Source: Fibrobacter sp. UBA4297 (GTDB taxonomy: Bacteria; Fibrobacterota; Fibrobacteria; Fibrobacterales; Fibrobacteraceae). From it: a stretch of DNA of 64,000 nt. Location: positions 236,814 through 300,813 of the forward strand of contig NZ_DGUZ01000021.1 in assembly GCF_002394865.1 (NCBI RefSeq), written 5' to 3'. Every line of letters begins with the position of its first letter. Position 1 is the first letter of the stretch. The position numbers and the translations under genes are program-made. This document shows positions 40,397-49,442 of this stretch, one piece after another. The notes below the pieces were generated by a model that saw only the letters and a program-made list of their open reading frames with translations, was not told the DNA's origin and ran no database searches.

Positions 40397-41472
40397 TTGG
40401 AATTTTAGGCGCATACGGAGCCGTCGGCATTTGGGCAACAAGATTTATCAAAGCCAACAGTTCACAAAAGCTCCGCATTGGCGGGCGCAACATTGAAAAA
40501 GCTCCAAGCGAACTGCGCACGGAATGGGCCGATGCCGACTGGACGAAAGTAGACGTTTCGGACAAAGACAGCGTATCGCAATTTATGGACGGATGCGAAG
40601 TCATCCTCGACTGTGCAAAGCTAACAGATACGCAAGTTACCTTGATGGATGAAATCGCAGAAAATAAAAAAGTTCCTGTCTTACATCTCGGTATTGCGGG
40701 ATTCAAAAGGAAAGATTCGGGAGTCGCAATCGCGTACGGAGCAGGTTGCATTCCTGGACTTTCTGGACTAATTCCGCAATACCTTGCAATGAATTTTGAC
40801 CGAGTCCATTCTTTAGAATTTTATTACGGCGGATTGGGCGCGTTCTCGTACACTGCGGCAAATGATTTTATCGACAGCCTTCACAACTCCGACAACCGCA
40901 CCATGGTCTATTGGAAAAATGGCACAGTCGTACCTTTTGAAGAATCTTCAAACGATGTTTCCGAAGACTTAAAAAAAGTCATTGACATCAAAAAGATGTT
41001 TCCTTTTTTCGATGGAGAAGCCGAAGCCGTCACACGCAAATTGCAACTTGACGAAGCACGATTTCACATGTGCCTCAGCGGAGAACGCACCATTGAAATC
41101 ATAAACTCCGCAAGGCATCAGTACAAGCAAAATCCCGACGAAACGATTAAAAAGCTTTGCACGGCAAGCAAGCTTGATACGTTCGGGATCAAGGAAAATA
41201 CCTTCTACTTATGCCTTATGGAAGGCGAAAAGAACGGCACACCTGCAAAATTCAAGATGACCGTTTCTGGGCTCGGACCATCGCCTATGACAGGCGTCAG
41301 CGCAGGCGCAGCAACACTCAGTTTCATCAACGAGAAAAATATTTGCGGTACTTTTTTGCTTGGCGAAAGCAATTTGGCAAAACCCATCATCGAATCACTC
41401 ATGGCAAACCAACCTGAATTTTCATGCGAAATCAAGAATATGAATTCTACCGAAATCGAGGGAGAAATTTAA
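40393..41472 (+). CDS. Saccharopine-dehydrogenase-like NAD(P)-dependent oxidoreductase
   Basis: A 359-residue cytoplasmic enzyme with an N-terminal Rossmann domain (MIGILGAYGAVGIWATRFI, GxxGxxG loop at about 5-11) and a C-terminal saccharopine-dehydrogenase-type domain (AYGAGCIPGLSGLIPQYLA; FYYGGLGAFSYTAANDFIDS). In saccharopine metabolism the family reduces or oxidises an imine-type C-N bond. In an NRPS cluster a second imine or thiazoline reduction is plausible. The start overlaps the stop of the preceding NRPS gene (ATGA), so translation is coupled. It ends NSTEIEGEI, similar to the preceding protein's GDIEEGEI. The exact substrate is unknown. Confidence 0.85.
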   Translation: MIGILGAYGAVGIWATRFIKANSSQKLRIGGRNIEKAPSELRTEWADADWTKVDVSDKDSVSQFMDGCEVILDCAKLTDTQVTLMDEIAENKKVPVLHLGIAGFKRKDSGVAIAYGAGCIPGLSGLIPQYLAMNFDRVHSLEFYYGGLGAFSYTAANDFIDSLHNSDNRTMVYWKNGTVVPFEESSNDVSEDLKKVIDIKKMFPFFDGEAEAVTRKLQLDEARFHMCLSGERTIEIINSARHQYKQNPDETIKKLCTASKLDTFGIKENTFYLCLMEGEKNGTPAKFKMTVSGLGPSPMTGVSAGAATLSFINEKNICGTFLLGESNLAKPIIESLMANQPEFSCEIKNMNSTEIEGEI

Positions 41473-41476
41473 CGAA

Positions 41477-42547
41477 ATGAAAAAACGAGTCATTGTCTGC
41501 GGAAGTACATTCGGACAGTTTTACATCAACGCTCTGCAGCAACTATTAAGCGATGATTTTGAATTAGTTGGACTTTACGGCAAAGGAAGCGAGCGCTCCA
41601 AAAAATGTGCCGAAACATACAACATTCCACTGTTTACGGAATTTGAGCAGATCCCTGAAGTTGATTTTGCATGTGTCGTCATCAGTTCAGGAACTGTTGG
41701 CGGCATCGGTACAGAACTCGCCTGCAAGTTCATGGAAAAGAAAATTCACGTTTTGCAAGAACAGCCCATCCATCCGCGCGACCTTACTGAAACATATCGC
41801 GTTGCGAAAAAGAATGGCGTTTATTTCAAGACATGCGATCTTTACCCAAAGCTCCCCGAAGTAGCAAGATTCATTCGCGTCGCACAAGAACTGAATAAGC
41901 ACGAAAAATCACTCTACATCAAGGCAGCCTTCGGTCCGCAAGTTTCTTTCCCTGCCATAGACATTCTCTCCCGCATCCTCCCCTCCGTTTACAGTTTGAC
42001 CGTTGAACACATCACGGAATGCGTCGGACCGTTCGACATTCTCACCGGGAAATTGGGTGACACGCCCATTACCATTGAATACAACAACCAGGTCAATACG
42101 GACGACCGCGACAACCACGCACATCTTTTGCACAACTTCGCCATTGTTTACGAAACGGGCCGTTTGATTCTCGAAGACACGTTTGGTCCTGTACTTTGGA
42201 AGCCGCGCATGTATGTTCCCAAGTACTTGTACAATCCCGAAAAGCGAAACGAAATCCCGCCGTACTTGAAAGAATTGACCATGGAAACATTGGGAAACTA
42301 CAAAGCCAAGGATTTCATGCACGTCCTTTTTGACGACTGGAAACAGGGAATCGCAGACAACATTGTTGAATTTTCAAAGATGATTGACCAGAAGGTAAAA
42401 CTCGCTCCATACGCCCAGCGAGAACTTTTATGCTCGCAAAAATGGTCCGAAATCACAAACATTTTCGGATTTGCAAAGCTGATTCACCCAGAAGGCAACG
42501 AATACATCCCATCAGCACAAATCCATAAATACAGCGAAGAGGTTTAA
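41477..42547 (+). CDS. Thiazolinyl imine reductase (Irp3/YbtU/PchG-like)
   Basis: These enzymes reduce a carrier-bound thiazoline to a thiazolidine with NADPH. The 356-residue protein starts with a Rossmann fold (KKRVIVCGSTFGQFYINALQ) and continues EFEQIPEVDFACVVISSGTV and HVLQEQPIHPRDLTETYRVA, the GFO/IDH/MOCA-type layout seen in Irp3. The QEQPIHP segment corresponds to the EKP motif near the active site. The C-terminal domain ends in SEITNIFGFAKLIHP. The length equals Irp3/PchG. Its presence is strong evidence that the pathway makes thiazoline rings. Confidence 0.92.
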   Translation: MKKRVIVCGSTFGQFYINALQQLLSDDFELVGLYGKGSERSKKCAETYNIPLFTEFEQIPEVDFACVVISSGTVGGIGTELACKFMEKKIHVLQEQPIHPRDLTETYRVAKKNGVYFKTCDLYPKLPEVARFIRVAQELNKHEKSLYIKAAFGPQVSFPAIDILSRILPSVYSLTVEHITECVGPFDILTGKLGDTPITIEYNNQVNTDDRDNHAHLLHNFAIVYETGRLILEDTFGPVLWKPRMYVPKYLYNPEKRNEIPPYLKELTMETLGNYKAKDFMHVLFDDWKQGIADNIVEFSKMIDQKVKLAPYAQRELLCSQKWSEITNIFGFAKLIHPEGNEYIPSAQIHKYSEEV

Positions 42548-42554
42548 GACATCC

Positions 42555-45500
42555 ATGAACAAGAATATGAAAGAATTGGTCAACCGTTTTGAAGCAAAGG
42601 GTATTCATCTTTGGGTAGATGGCGGAAAAATTAAGTACAAAGCCTCAAAAGAGTTGATGACGCCAGACGTTCTTGCAGAACTCAAGGCCAACAAGGAATC
42701 GCTTATTGAATTTTTGAGCACAAAGAGCGATGATAGCGATATTTCAATCGTCATTGACCGAATAAATCGATTTGAACCATTCCCGCTGACCGACGTGCAG
42801 TCCGCTTATTTGCTCGGACGTAGCAAGACTTTTGAATACGGTGGCGTCGCTTGCCATGTTTATCTGGAGATACGTTACGCGGAACTTGAAACGCAAAAGG
42901 TTCGTAACATCTGGAATGCGATCACGCGCAAATACGACATGCTCCACGCTGTCATCAACGAGAGCGGATTTCAGCAGGTGATGAAGGATGTTCCAGAATT
43001 GGAGATTCCGGAATGGGACTTGGTAAAGCATCCTGAAAAAACAGCCGATTTTGAAAAGTTCCACAAAGAAATGGGTAACCGTGCCTATACCGTTGGGAAA
43101 TGGCCGATGTTCGGGCTTGCCGTAAGCCGCAATAATGAAGGTGCAATTCTCCATTTTTCGATTGAATTTTTGCTTGCCGACTGGGCAAGTATCTGGAAAC
43201 TTGTCGCCGAATTTGAAGCCGCCTATTTTGACGGCGTCCCCGTCAGCGGCGAAGAAGAACTCTCGTTCCGTGATTACCTGATTGCAGAAAAGAAACTCAA
43301 GGCGACTCCGCAGTACGAAAAAGAAAAGAAGTACTGGATGGATCGAATTGTAAACCTCCCCGATGCGCCAGAATTGCCAAAACTCTCAGCCTCCGAAGCA
43401 AAAGATGCATTCGGTCGCAAGTTCTTGAGAATTCCTGCAGACGCTTGGAACCGCATAAAGACAAAAGCCAAGCAATACGGTCTCACGCCTACCGTTCCGA
43501 TTCTTTCGTGCTATGCCGATGTTCTTGCCAAGTGGAGCCGCAATAAGCGTTTTTGCATCAACATGACGGTTCTCAACCGATTGCCGTTGCACGAAAAAGT
43601 GATGGACATCGTTGGCGATTTTACATCATTAAGTTTGTTAGAAGTCGATTGTGGCGGTAAAGAAAACTTCCTCGCTCGCACCCGTAAAATCAATGGCCAG
43701 CTTTTTGCAGACTTGGACAACCGCCTATTCAGCGGCGTAGAGGTCATGCGCGAGATTTCCCGCCAGAGCAAAAAGACCGGGCTTACCATGCCAATTGTCT
43801 ACACGAGTGCTATTGGGCTTGCCGATTCTGGAACACCTTTGCGCGGTGAATTTTCAGGGGGCATTTCACAGACGCCACAAACGTTTATCGATTGTCAAGT
43901 CATGGATGGAGCATTCGGTCTGCAAGTCAACTGGGACTACCGCGAAGGCGTTTTCCCAGAAGGCGTTTTGGATTCCATGTTTGAGGCTTTTGAAAAAAGG
44001 CTGTTGGCGCTCGCAGACGAAAACGAGGACTGGGAAAATATTGCAAATATAGCCCTCCCTGCCCGCGATGCAGCAGAACGCAAAGCCGCAAACGACACGC
44101 GAAAAGATTGGAACGTGCGAATGTTGCAAGACGACTTTATCGAAAGCGTCAAGCGCACTCCGAAGAAAATCGCTATTGATGACGGCACCACACAATTCAC
44201 GTTTGAAGAACTCGATGCCCGCGCCAAAGTGGTTGCCGATCAGTTAATAACATGTGGTATAAAGCCTCAAGATTGCGTGCCAGTACTGATGGAAAAATCC
44301 GCATGGCAACTTGTCTCTGTTTTTGGCGTTTTGTACGCAGGAGCCATCTACGTCCCGATCGCCGCCGCAAAAGCCAAGGGTCGTGCCGAAAAGATTGTAA
44401 AGAAAACGGGAGCCAAGGTTGCTCTAGGAATTTCTACAAACGAAGCGCTCCTTGAAGGCGAATTGACGACTATTAACGTAGACACCCTCAGCGCAAATAA
44501 CTTTGCCGTAGACTGTTCAAGATTCCCGAGACGCACTCCAGATGATATCGCCTACATCATCTACACAAGTGGAAGCACTGGCGAACCCAAAGGCGTTGTG
44601 ATTACACACAAAGGTGCCATGAACACCATCGACGACATGAATGACCGATTCCATGTCACCGCAGACGATGCCGTACTCGGGCTTTCACAACTCAATTTTG
44701 ACCTTTCTGTTTACGACATCTTTGGCATTCTCGCTTGTGGCGGAACCGTCATTTACCCGACCGCACATGATTACATGAATCCCGAAATTTGGGAATCCTT
44801 GATTCACAAGAACCACATCACCGTTTGGAACACCGTTCCGGCCTTGATGAAGATGCTCCTGAATTTTGTTGAAAGCAAAAAATCGGCAGAGCCTCTCCCG
44901 CTCAAGGAAGTGTTCCTCTCCGGCGACTGGATTCCTGTAGACATGCCCGAAAGAATCCGTAAAGTCGCCCCTGGCGTCGATGTCATCTGTCTCGGCGGTG
45001 CAACAGAAGCCTCCATCTGGTCCAATTACCATCGTTACGATCCTAACGACGGTCTCAAAATTCTGCCGTACGGTCGTCCGCTCGCGAACCAGACCATGCA
45101 CATCCTCGATAACGATTTACAGCCGTGCCCGACAATGGTCGCGGGGCAAATCGCGCTTGGTGGCGATGGCGTTGCACTTGGCTATTACCTAGATGCAGAA
45201 CGCACTGCCGCGCAGTTTGTGACTCTCCCGAAAACGGATGAACTAGTTTACTTGACCGGTGACATGGGGCGCTATCTCCCCGGTGGTGAAATTGAATTTC
45301 TCGGTCGTGAAGACACTCAAGTAAAAATTCGTGGGCATCGCATTGAGCTCGGTGAAATCGAAAATGTCTTGAAGGACTTCCCCGCCATCAAGGAAGCAGT
45401 CGCCATTGTCAGTACAGACAAGCGCGAAATCTATTCTGCGATTATTCCCGAAAATGCATCCAACGAAGCAATTATCGAAGCTAAGCAAAAATTCAACGAG

Positions 45501-48500
45501 CGTGAAAAATCCGTTGAAAAGTTCATGCAGGATTGCGTTAGCGAAATTGACATCAATCAAATCAAGGCCGGTTACGAAGCAGAAGAAACCGCAAGCACCT
45601 ACACCATTTTATTTGAGCTTCAAAAAATGGGATTGTTCAAAAAAGACAAGCCTTACACTTTTGAAGAAATCAAAGCTCCCATTATTTCCAAATACCATTG
45701 GCTTGTAACACAATGGATTAGCTACTTGCAAGCAGAAAAGCTCATCGAGCAACAGGGCGATTCTTACATCTGCCACGCGGAAGCTTCGGAACAGCAAAAG
45801 GAAGCGCTTTGGAAGAAGACTTATGAAGTTTGGAATGGTGAATACATCACCAAGGATTTCCTTGAATACGTCAAATTGAACGGCGAGCACCTTGCAGAAA
45901 TCGCTCAAGGAAATGTTGATCCAGGTAAATTCCTTTACCCCGAAGAAGGCGACAAGTACCGTTATGTTGACTCGCTCTACGTCAAGAACAAGATAATGGT
46001 CATCGCCTATAAGACCTTGGCAGAATATCTGAAAAAACTTTTGGACCAAGAGCCCAATCGTCCCATCCGCATTCTCGAAATTGGTGCCGGCACAGGTTCA
46101 GCAACAAGATACCTGTTGCCCACATTAAAGGGCCACAAGTTTGAATACTACTTCACCGATTACCTAAAGCATTTCTTCCCGACTGCAGCAGAGATGTTCA
46201 AGGAATATCCAGAGCTCGTTTTCAAGCAGCTCGACATGAATGAAGATTTTGTCAAGCAAGGATTGAAGCCAAATTCATTTGATATAGTCTTTGGCGGATA
46301 CGTTATGGACAACGCTATTGATTTCAGCAAGACATTGGAACAAATTGAAAACGTTCTCGTTCCAGGCGGACATTTCATGTTCCTCGAGTCTTACGAACTT
46401 TCAGCATGGATTACCATCACGCAGGCGCTCTTGATGGATGTTCCGTCCGATGATTTGGAACGCCAGAAACAAATTTTTGAGCAACTCAAGATGTCTCGCG
46501 ACAAGTGGGCTGCAAAACTGGAACATGGCGAAAAGAATGTAAGCCTAAGTTCTTTCCCGGCTAGCGATGAACAGCTGGACCTTTTGCACGTTCTGTTCTT
46601 TGTAAAGCAAGTCAAGACAGACAAACAAATCATTGACGAGGAAAAGCTCAAGGCGCACTTGGATAAATACCTATTGCACTACATGCATCCGGGACTCATC
46701 CAAGAATTTAATGCATTGCCGCTTTCTGCCAACGGGAAAATCGACCGCAAGAATATTCTCAAGTTCTTCGAAGAAACAAAGGCAAAATCGGGAACGTTAA
46801 ACATCGCGCAACTCGAAGATGCTCTTGTCAGCAGCTTGCCTATAGAAAAAGCGGCAGCGATTCTTGGTAACAACAAGGACAACCTCATCGTAGCTGTAGA
46901 ACCTCGCAAAAAACAGGAATCGCAAACAAGAGCAAGCGAAGAAGCTTTTGCAAAATTCGTGAAGCAAGCCGACCAGGACTCCGCAACAAAGCAGACTGAT
47001 TTCGATTGGAATAAAATTGAAACCAGCTACAGAAGCATTGAAAAAGCATCAGCAGACTCCATTCTGCTTGGACTTTTCAAGACCGGCATTCTCGTTTACG
47101 GAAAAGATTTCACCAAAAGCGAATTTGAAAAATCATTACCCGAAAAATTCCGATTCCATGCACAGGAATGGATTAACGTTCTTTTAGAAAACGGCTACAT
47201 CGCTGCAAGTGAAGACGGATTCAGGATTTTGCAAGAGACCTCGACTCCGCACAACGAAGCTAAATGGCACGAAGCGATTCAAAATCTTGACAATCACATC
47301 GGCACAGAAGCTTACGTCAAATACCTCAAGGATAACGGCATTCACTTCGCCGAAATTTTGGAAGGCTCAGTTGACCCCGAACAATTCGTTTACAAGAACT
47401 ATATCGATAACGAAGAAAAGAGCGCTTTGCAAAATTGGGCAGATATTATTCAAGCCCAAAACAATTACAAAGTCATCAATGATTACATTGTCACTTCCCT
47501 GAAACAAATCATGACATCGGATTCCAAGAAAACTTGGAGAATCCTTGAACTAGGTGCTGGCACAGGCCAAATCACGCGACAGATATTCGCCTATCTCAAA
47601 GAATCCAGAATTCCGTTCATTTATAACTTCACGGACAAGTACACGCAATTTTTCCCGATGGCGGGAGAATACACAAACAAAGATCCTGCCATGATTTTCA
47701 CGCAGCTGGATTTCAACGAGAATTTTGAAACTCAGGGAATTGCAGAAAACAGCGTAGACATAGTCCTGTGCGGTGGCGTGATGGCAAACTCCATCGACTT
47801 GAATCATACGCTAGAGCAAATCAAGAAAACCCTAGTTCCGGGCGGTTACCTTTTCATTGAAGAAGTCTGTTCCGATTGCGCTTCTGTATCGGTTTCTCAA
47901 GCATTGATGATGGACAAGCCGACTGACAAGATTCGCGAAAAGAACATGTTCTTGCCCAAGAAGGATTGGCTTGATTTATTGCGTCAAAAGGATAATCTTC
48001 GAAATGCAACAACACTCCCGCTGGACGACAACAAGGCAAGAATGTTGGGCGGTTATCTCTATGTCAAACAGTTCAAGTACGATCAAGAAGACGTTTCGGA
48101 ATCATCCATAAAGCTCATCCTGAACGATATTTGTCCTGAAAAGAATACATCCATTCAAATTCTTGACAAACTACCAACAAACACAGACGGAAGCGTTGAC
48201 AAGCGTGCATTGAAACATTATGCAGACGCATTTGAAAGCTCGCAGAGCAACGAAAAATCAATAGAAAGCCGACTTATTGAAATCACCGTCAAGGCGTTAA
48301 ACATCGATTCCATTGGCTTGGACGACAACTTCTACGACTTTGGCGCAGACTCATTGCTCATGGCTCAGATGGCAACAACTATCCGTAACGAACTCGCTTC
48401 GGACAAGACGTTTGACGCCATTTTAAAGCAGCTGCTTGATTTTCCGACCATCACGGAAGTTGCCCAGTTCCTGAAAAACGAAGTCACCGAAGAATCAGGC

Positions 48501-49442
48501 GACTCGGGAGAACTCATTCAGCTCCAGCGCATTGGCAAGCCGAAAAACAATTGCGCTAGAATTTTGCTTCCAACAGTTCTTTGGAACAACGAAATGTACC
48601 ATGAGATCATTCCGCTCATGGAAAAGCAGGACGAAGGCGAAATTTTCACATTCAAGCTTTCAAACCCGCAACAGTTCTTTGACATCAATCCCGATGAAGT
48701 TGCGAGCGTCTTGGCAAAGACCTTTGCCGAAAAAATCATTGAAGCCCAAATTGAAAAGGTGCAGATTATCGGATACAGTTTCAACGGTAAGATGTCTTTG
48801 GAACTTGCCGAGCGCCTTGAAAATGCAGGGATTGAAATAGCAGACTTCGTGATTGTAGAAGGCGCTCGTTTGCCATTTGAAATCAAGCAAACGAACATGA
48901 AGGACTTTTTCTTTGCCACATTAATTGGCGTTGATCCGCAGAAGGTTGGTTTCAAATTCGAAGACATTACTTTCTTGATGAACCGCTACATCGAAGAAAC
49001 AAAGAAAAAAATCATTGACGAAAGCGACTTCGAAAAAATCATCAGCCAGTCACCCGATGCAGCCGCCATTCGGATCTTCAACGCATTATCTGCAAGCGAA
49101 CGATTCCAGAAAATCAAGGAGTATTCGGGCGATTTCGGCAAGAGCATGACCGATGAAGCTTTCGCTAGAATCAAGAATACATTTGACCAAAACTTCAACG
49201 TCATGGTCAATTATAACCCGACTCCGTATTTTGGCGACTTGCGTTATTTGAAGGCAGACAACAGCAACAGTATTTTCAAGAATGCTGATAAATTCCTGTT
49301 CCAAAAATGGGATGACCTCTGCATTGGTGAAATAAAGTACGAACAGCTCAAGGGAGACCACTTCACCGCATTCACATCAAAAGAATACGCCATAGATCTC
49401 GCCGAAAAATTGTCTATCAGGAACATTCAGGAGAACGCCTAA
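42555..49442 (+). CDS. NRPS: TubC-type docking-Cy-A-MT-MT-PCP-TE
   Basis: A 2295-residue terminal module. Residues 1-55 form a TubC/beta-hairpin docking domain (MKELVNRFEAKGIHLWVDGG). The Cy domain (75-500) has E204-x4-D209-x2-S212 where DxxxxDxxS is usual. The A domain (525-965) has FDLSVYDIF at 715 and pocket D-L-Y-N-F-S-L-I-W, near the cysteine code. Embedded after A8 is methyltransferase 1 (about 1005-1355, LEIGAGTG at 1174), closed by NGKIDRK (1393). The A-domain tail and methyltransferase then appear again: 1418-1453 resembles 936-968, methyltransferase 2 is at about 1460-1840 with LELGAGTG at 1664, and a second NTDGSVDKR tail follows. The PCP (Ser1933 in FGADSLLM) and TE (Ser2075 in GYSFNG, late GDHFTAF) end the protein. 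Close to PchF in order, but with a duplicated methyltransferase. Confidence 0.94.
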   Translation: MNKNMKELVNRFEAKGIHLWVDGGKIKYKASKELMTPDVLAELKANKESLIEFLSTKSDDSDISIVIDRINRFEPFPLTDVQSAYLLGRSKTFEYGGVACHVYLEIRYAELETQKVRNIWNAITRKYDMLHAVINESGFQQVMKDVPELEIPEWDLVKHPEKTADFEKFHKEMGNRAYTVGKWPMFGLAVSRNNEGAILHFSIEFLLADWASIWKLVAEFEAAYFDGVPVSGEEELSFRDYLIAEKKLKATPQYEKEKKYWMDRIVNLPDAPELPKLSASEAKDAFGRKFLRIPADAWNRIKTKAKQYGLTPTVPILSCYADVLAKWSRNKRFCINMTVLNRLPLHEKVMDIVGDFTSLSLLEVDCGGKENFLARTRKINGQLFADLDNRLFSGVEVMREISRQSKKTGLTMPIVYTSAIGLADSGTPLRGEFSGGISQTPQTFIDCQVMDGAFGLQVNWDYREGVFPEGVLDSMFEAFEKRLLALADENEDWENIANIALPARDAAERKAANDTRKDWNVRMLQDDFIESVKRTPKKIAIDDGTTQFTFEELDARAKVVADQLITCGIKPQDCVPVLMEKSAWQLVSVFGVLYAGAIYVPIAAAKAKGRAEKIVKKTGAKVALGISTNEALLEGELTTINVDTLSANNFAVDCSRFPRRTPDDIAYIIYTSGSTGEPKGVVITHKGAMNTIDDMNDRFHVTADDAVLGLSQLNFDLSVYDIFGILACGGTVIYPTAHDYMNPEIWESLIHKNHITVWNTVPALMKMLLNFVESKKSAEPLPLKEVFLSGDWIPVDMPERIRKVAPGVDVICLGGATEASIWSNYHRYDPNDGLKILPYGRPLANQTMHILDNDLQPCPTMVAGQIALGGDGVALGYYLDAERTAAQFVTLPKTDELVYLTGDMGRYLPGGEIEFLGREDTQVKIRGHRIELGEIENVLKDFPAIKEAVAIVSTDKREIYSAIIPENASNEAIIEAKQKFNEREKSVEKFMQDCVSEIDINQIKAGYEAEETASTYTILFELQKMGLFKKDKPYTFEEIKAPIISKYHWLVTQWISYLQAEKLIEQQGDSYICHAEASEQQKEALWKKTYEVWNGEYITKDFLEYVKLNGEHLAEIAQGNVDPGKFLYPEEGDKYRYVDSLYVKNKIMVIAYKTLAEYLKKLLDQEPNRPIRILEIGAGTGSATRYLLPTLKGHKFEYYFTDYLKHFFPTAAEMFKEYPELVFKQLDMNEDFVKQGLKPNSFDIVFGGYVMDNAIDFSKTLEQIENVLVPGGHFMFLESYELSAWITITQALLMDVPSDDLERQKQIFEQLKMSRDKWAAKLEHGEKNVSLSSFPASDEQLDLLHVLFFVKQVKTDKQIIDEEKLKAHLDKYLLHYMHPGLIQEFNALPLSANGKIDRKNILKFFEETKAKSGTLNIAQLEDALVSSLPIEKAAAILGNNKDNLIVAVEPRKKQESQTRASEEAFAKFVKQADQDSATKQTDFDWNKIETSYRSIEKASADSILLGLFKTGILVYGKDFTKSEFEKSLPEKFRFHAQEWINVLLENGYIAASEDGFRILQETSTPHNEAKWHEAIQNLDNHIGTEAYVKYLKDNGIHFAEILEGSVDPEQFVYKNYIDNEEKSALQNWADIIQAQNNYKVINDYIVTSLKQIMTSDSKKTWRILELGAGTGQITRQIFAYLKESRIPFIYNFTDKYTQFFPMAGEYTNKDPAMIFTQLDFNENFETQGIAENSVDIVLCGGVMANSIDLNHTLEQIKKTLVPGGYLFIEEVCSDCASVSVSQALMMDKPTDKIREKNMFLPKKDWLDLLRQKDNLRNATTLPLDDNKARMLGGYLYVKQFKYDQEDVSESSIKLILNDICPEKNTSIQILDKLPTNTDGSVDKRALKHYADAFESSQSNEKSIESRLIEITVKALNIDSIGLDDNFYDFGADSLLMAQMATTIRNELASDKTFDAILKQLLDFPTITEVAQFLKNEVTEESGDSGELIQLQRIGKPKNNCARILLPTVLWNNEMYHEIIPLMEKQDEGEIFTFKLSNPQQFFDINPDEVASVLAKTFAEKIIEAQIEKVQIIGYSFNGKMSLELAERLENAGIEIADFVIVEGARLPFEIKQTNMKDFFFATLIGVDPQKVGFKFEDITFLMNRYIEETKKKIIDESDFEKIISQSPDAAAIRIFNALSASERFQKIKEYSGDFGKSMTDEAFARIKNTFDQNFNVMVNYNPTPYFGDLRYLKADNSNSIFKNADKFLFQKWDDLCIGEIKYEQLKGDHFTAFTSKEYAIDLAEKLSIRNIQENA

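Noticed and set aside
46660..48250. Frameshift or assembly break in the terminal NRPS between the two methyltransferases
   Set aside because: The frame is open through both copies and the copies differ at most positions, so this is an old in-frame duplication, not an error.
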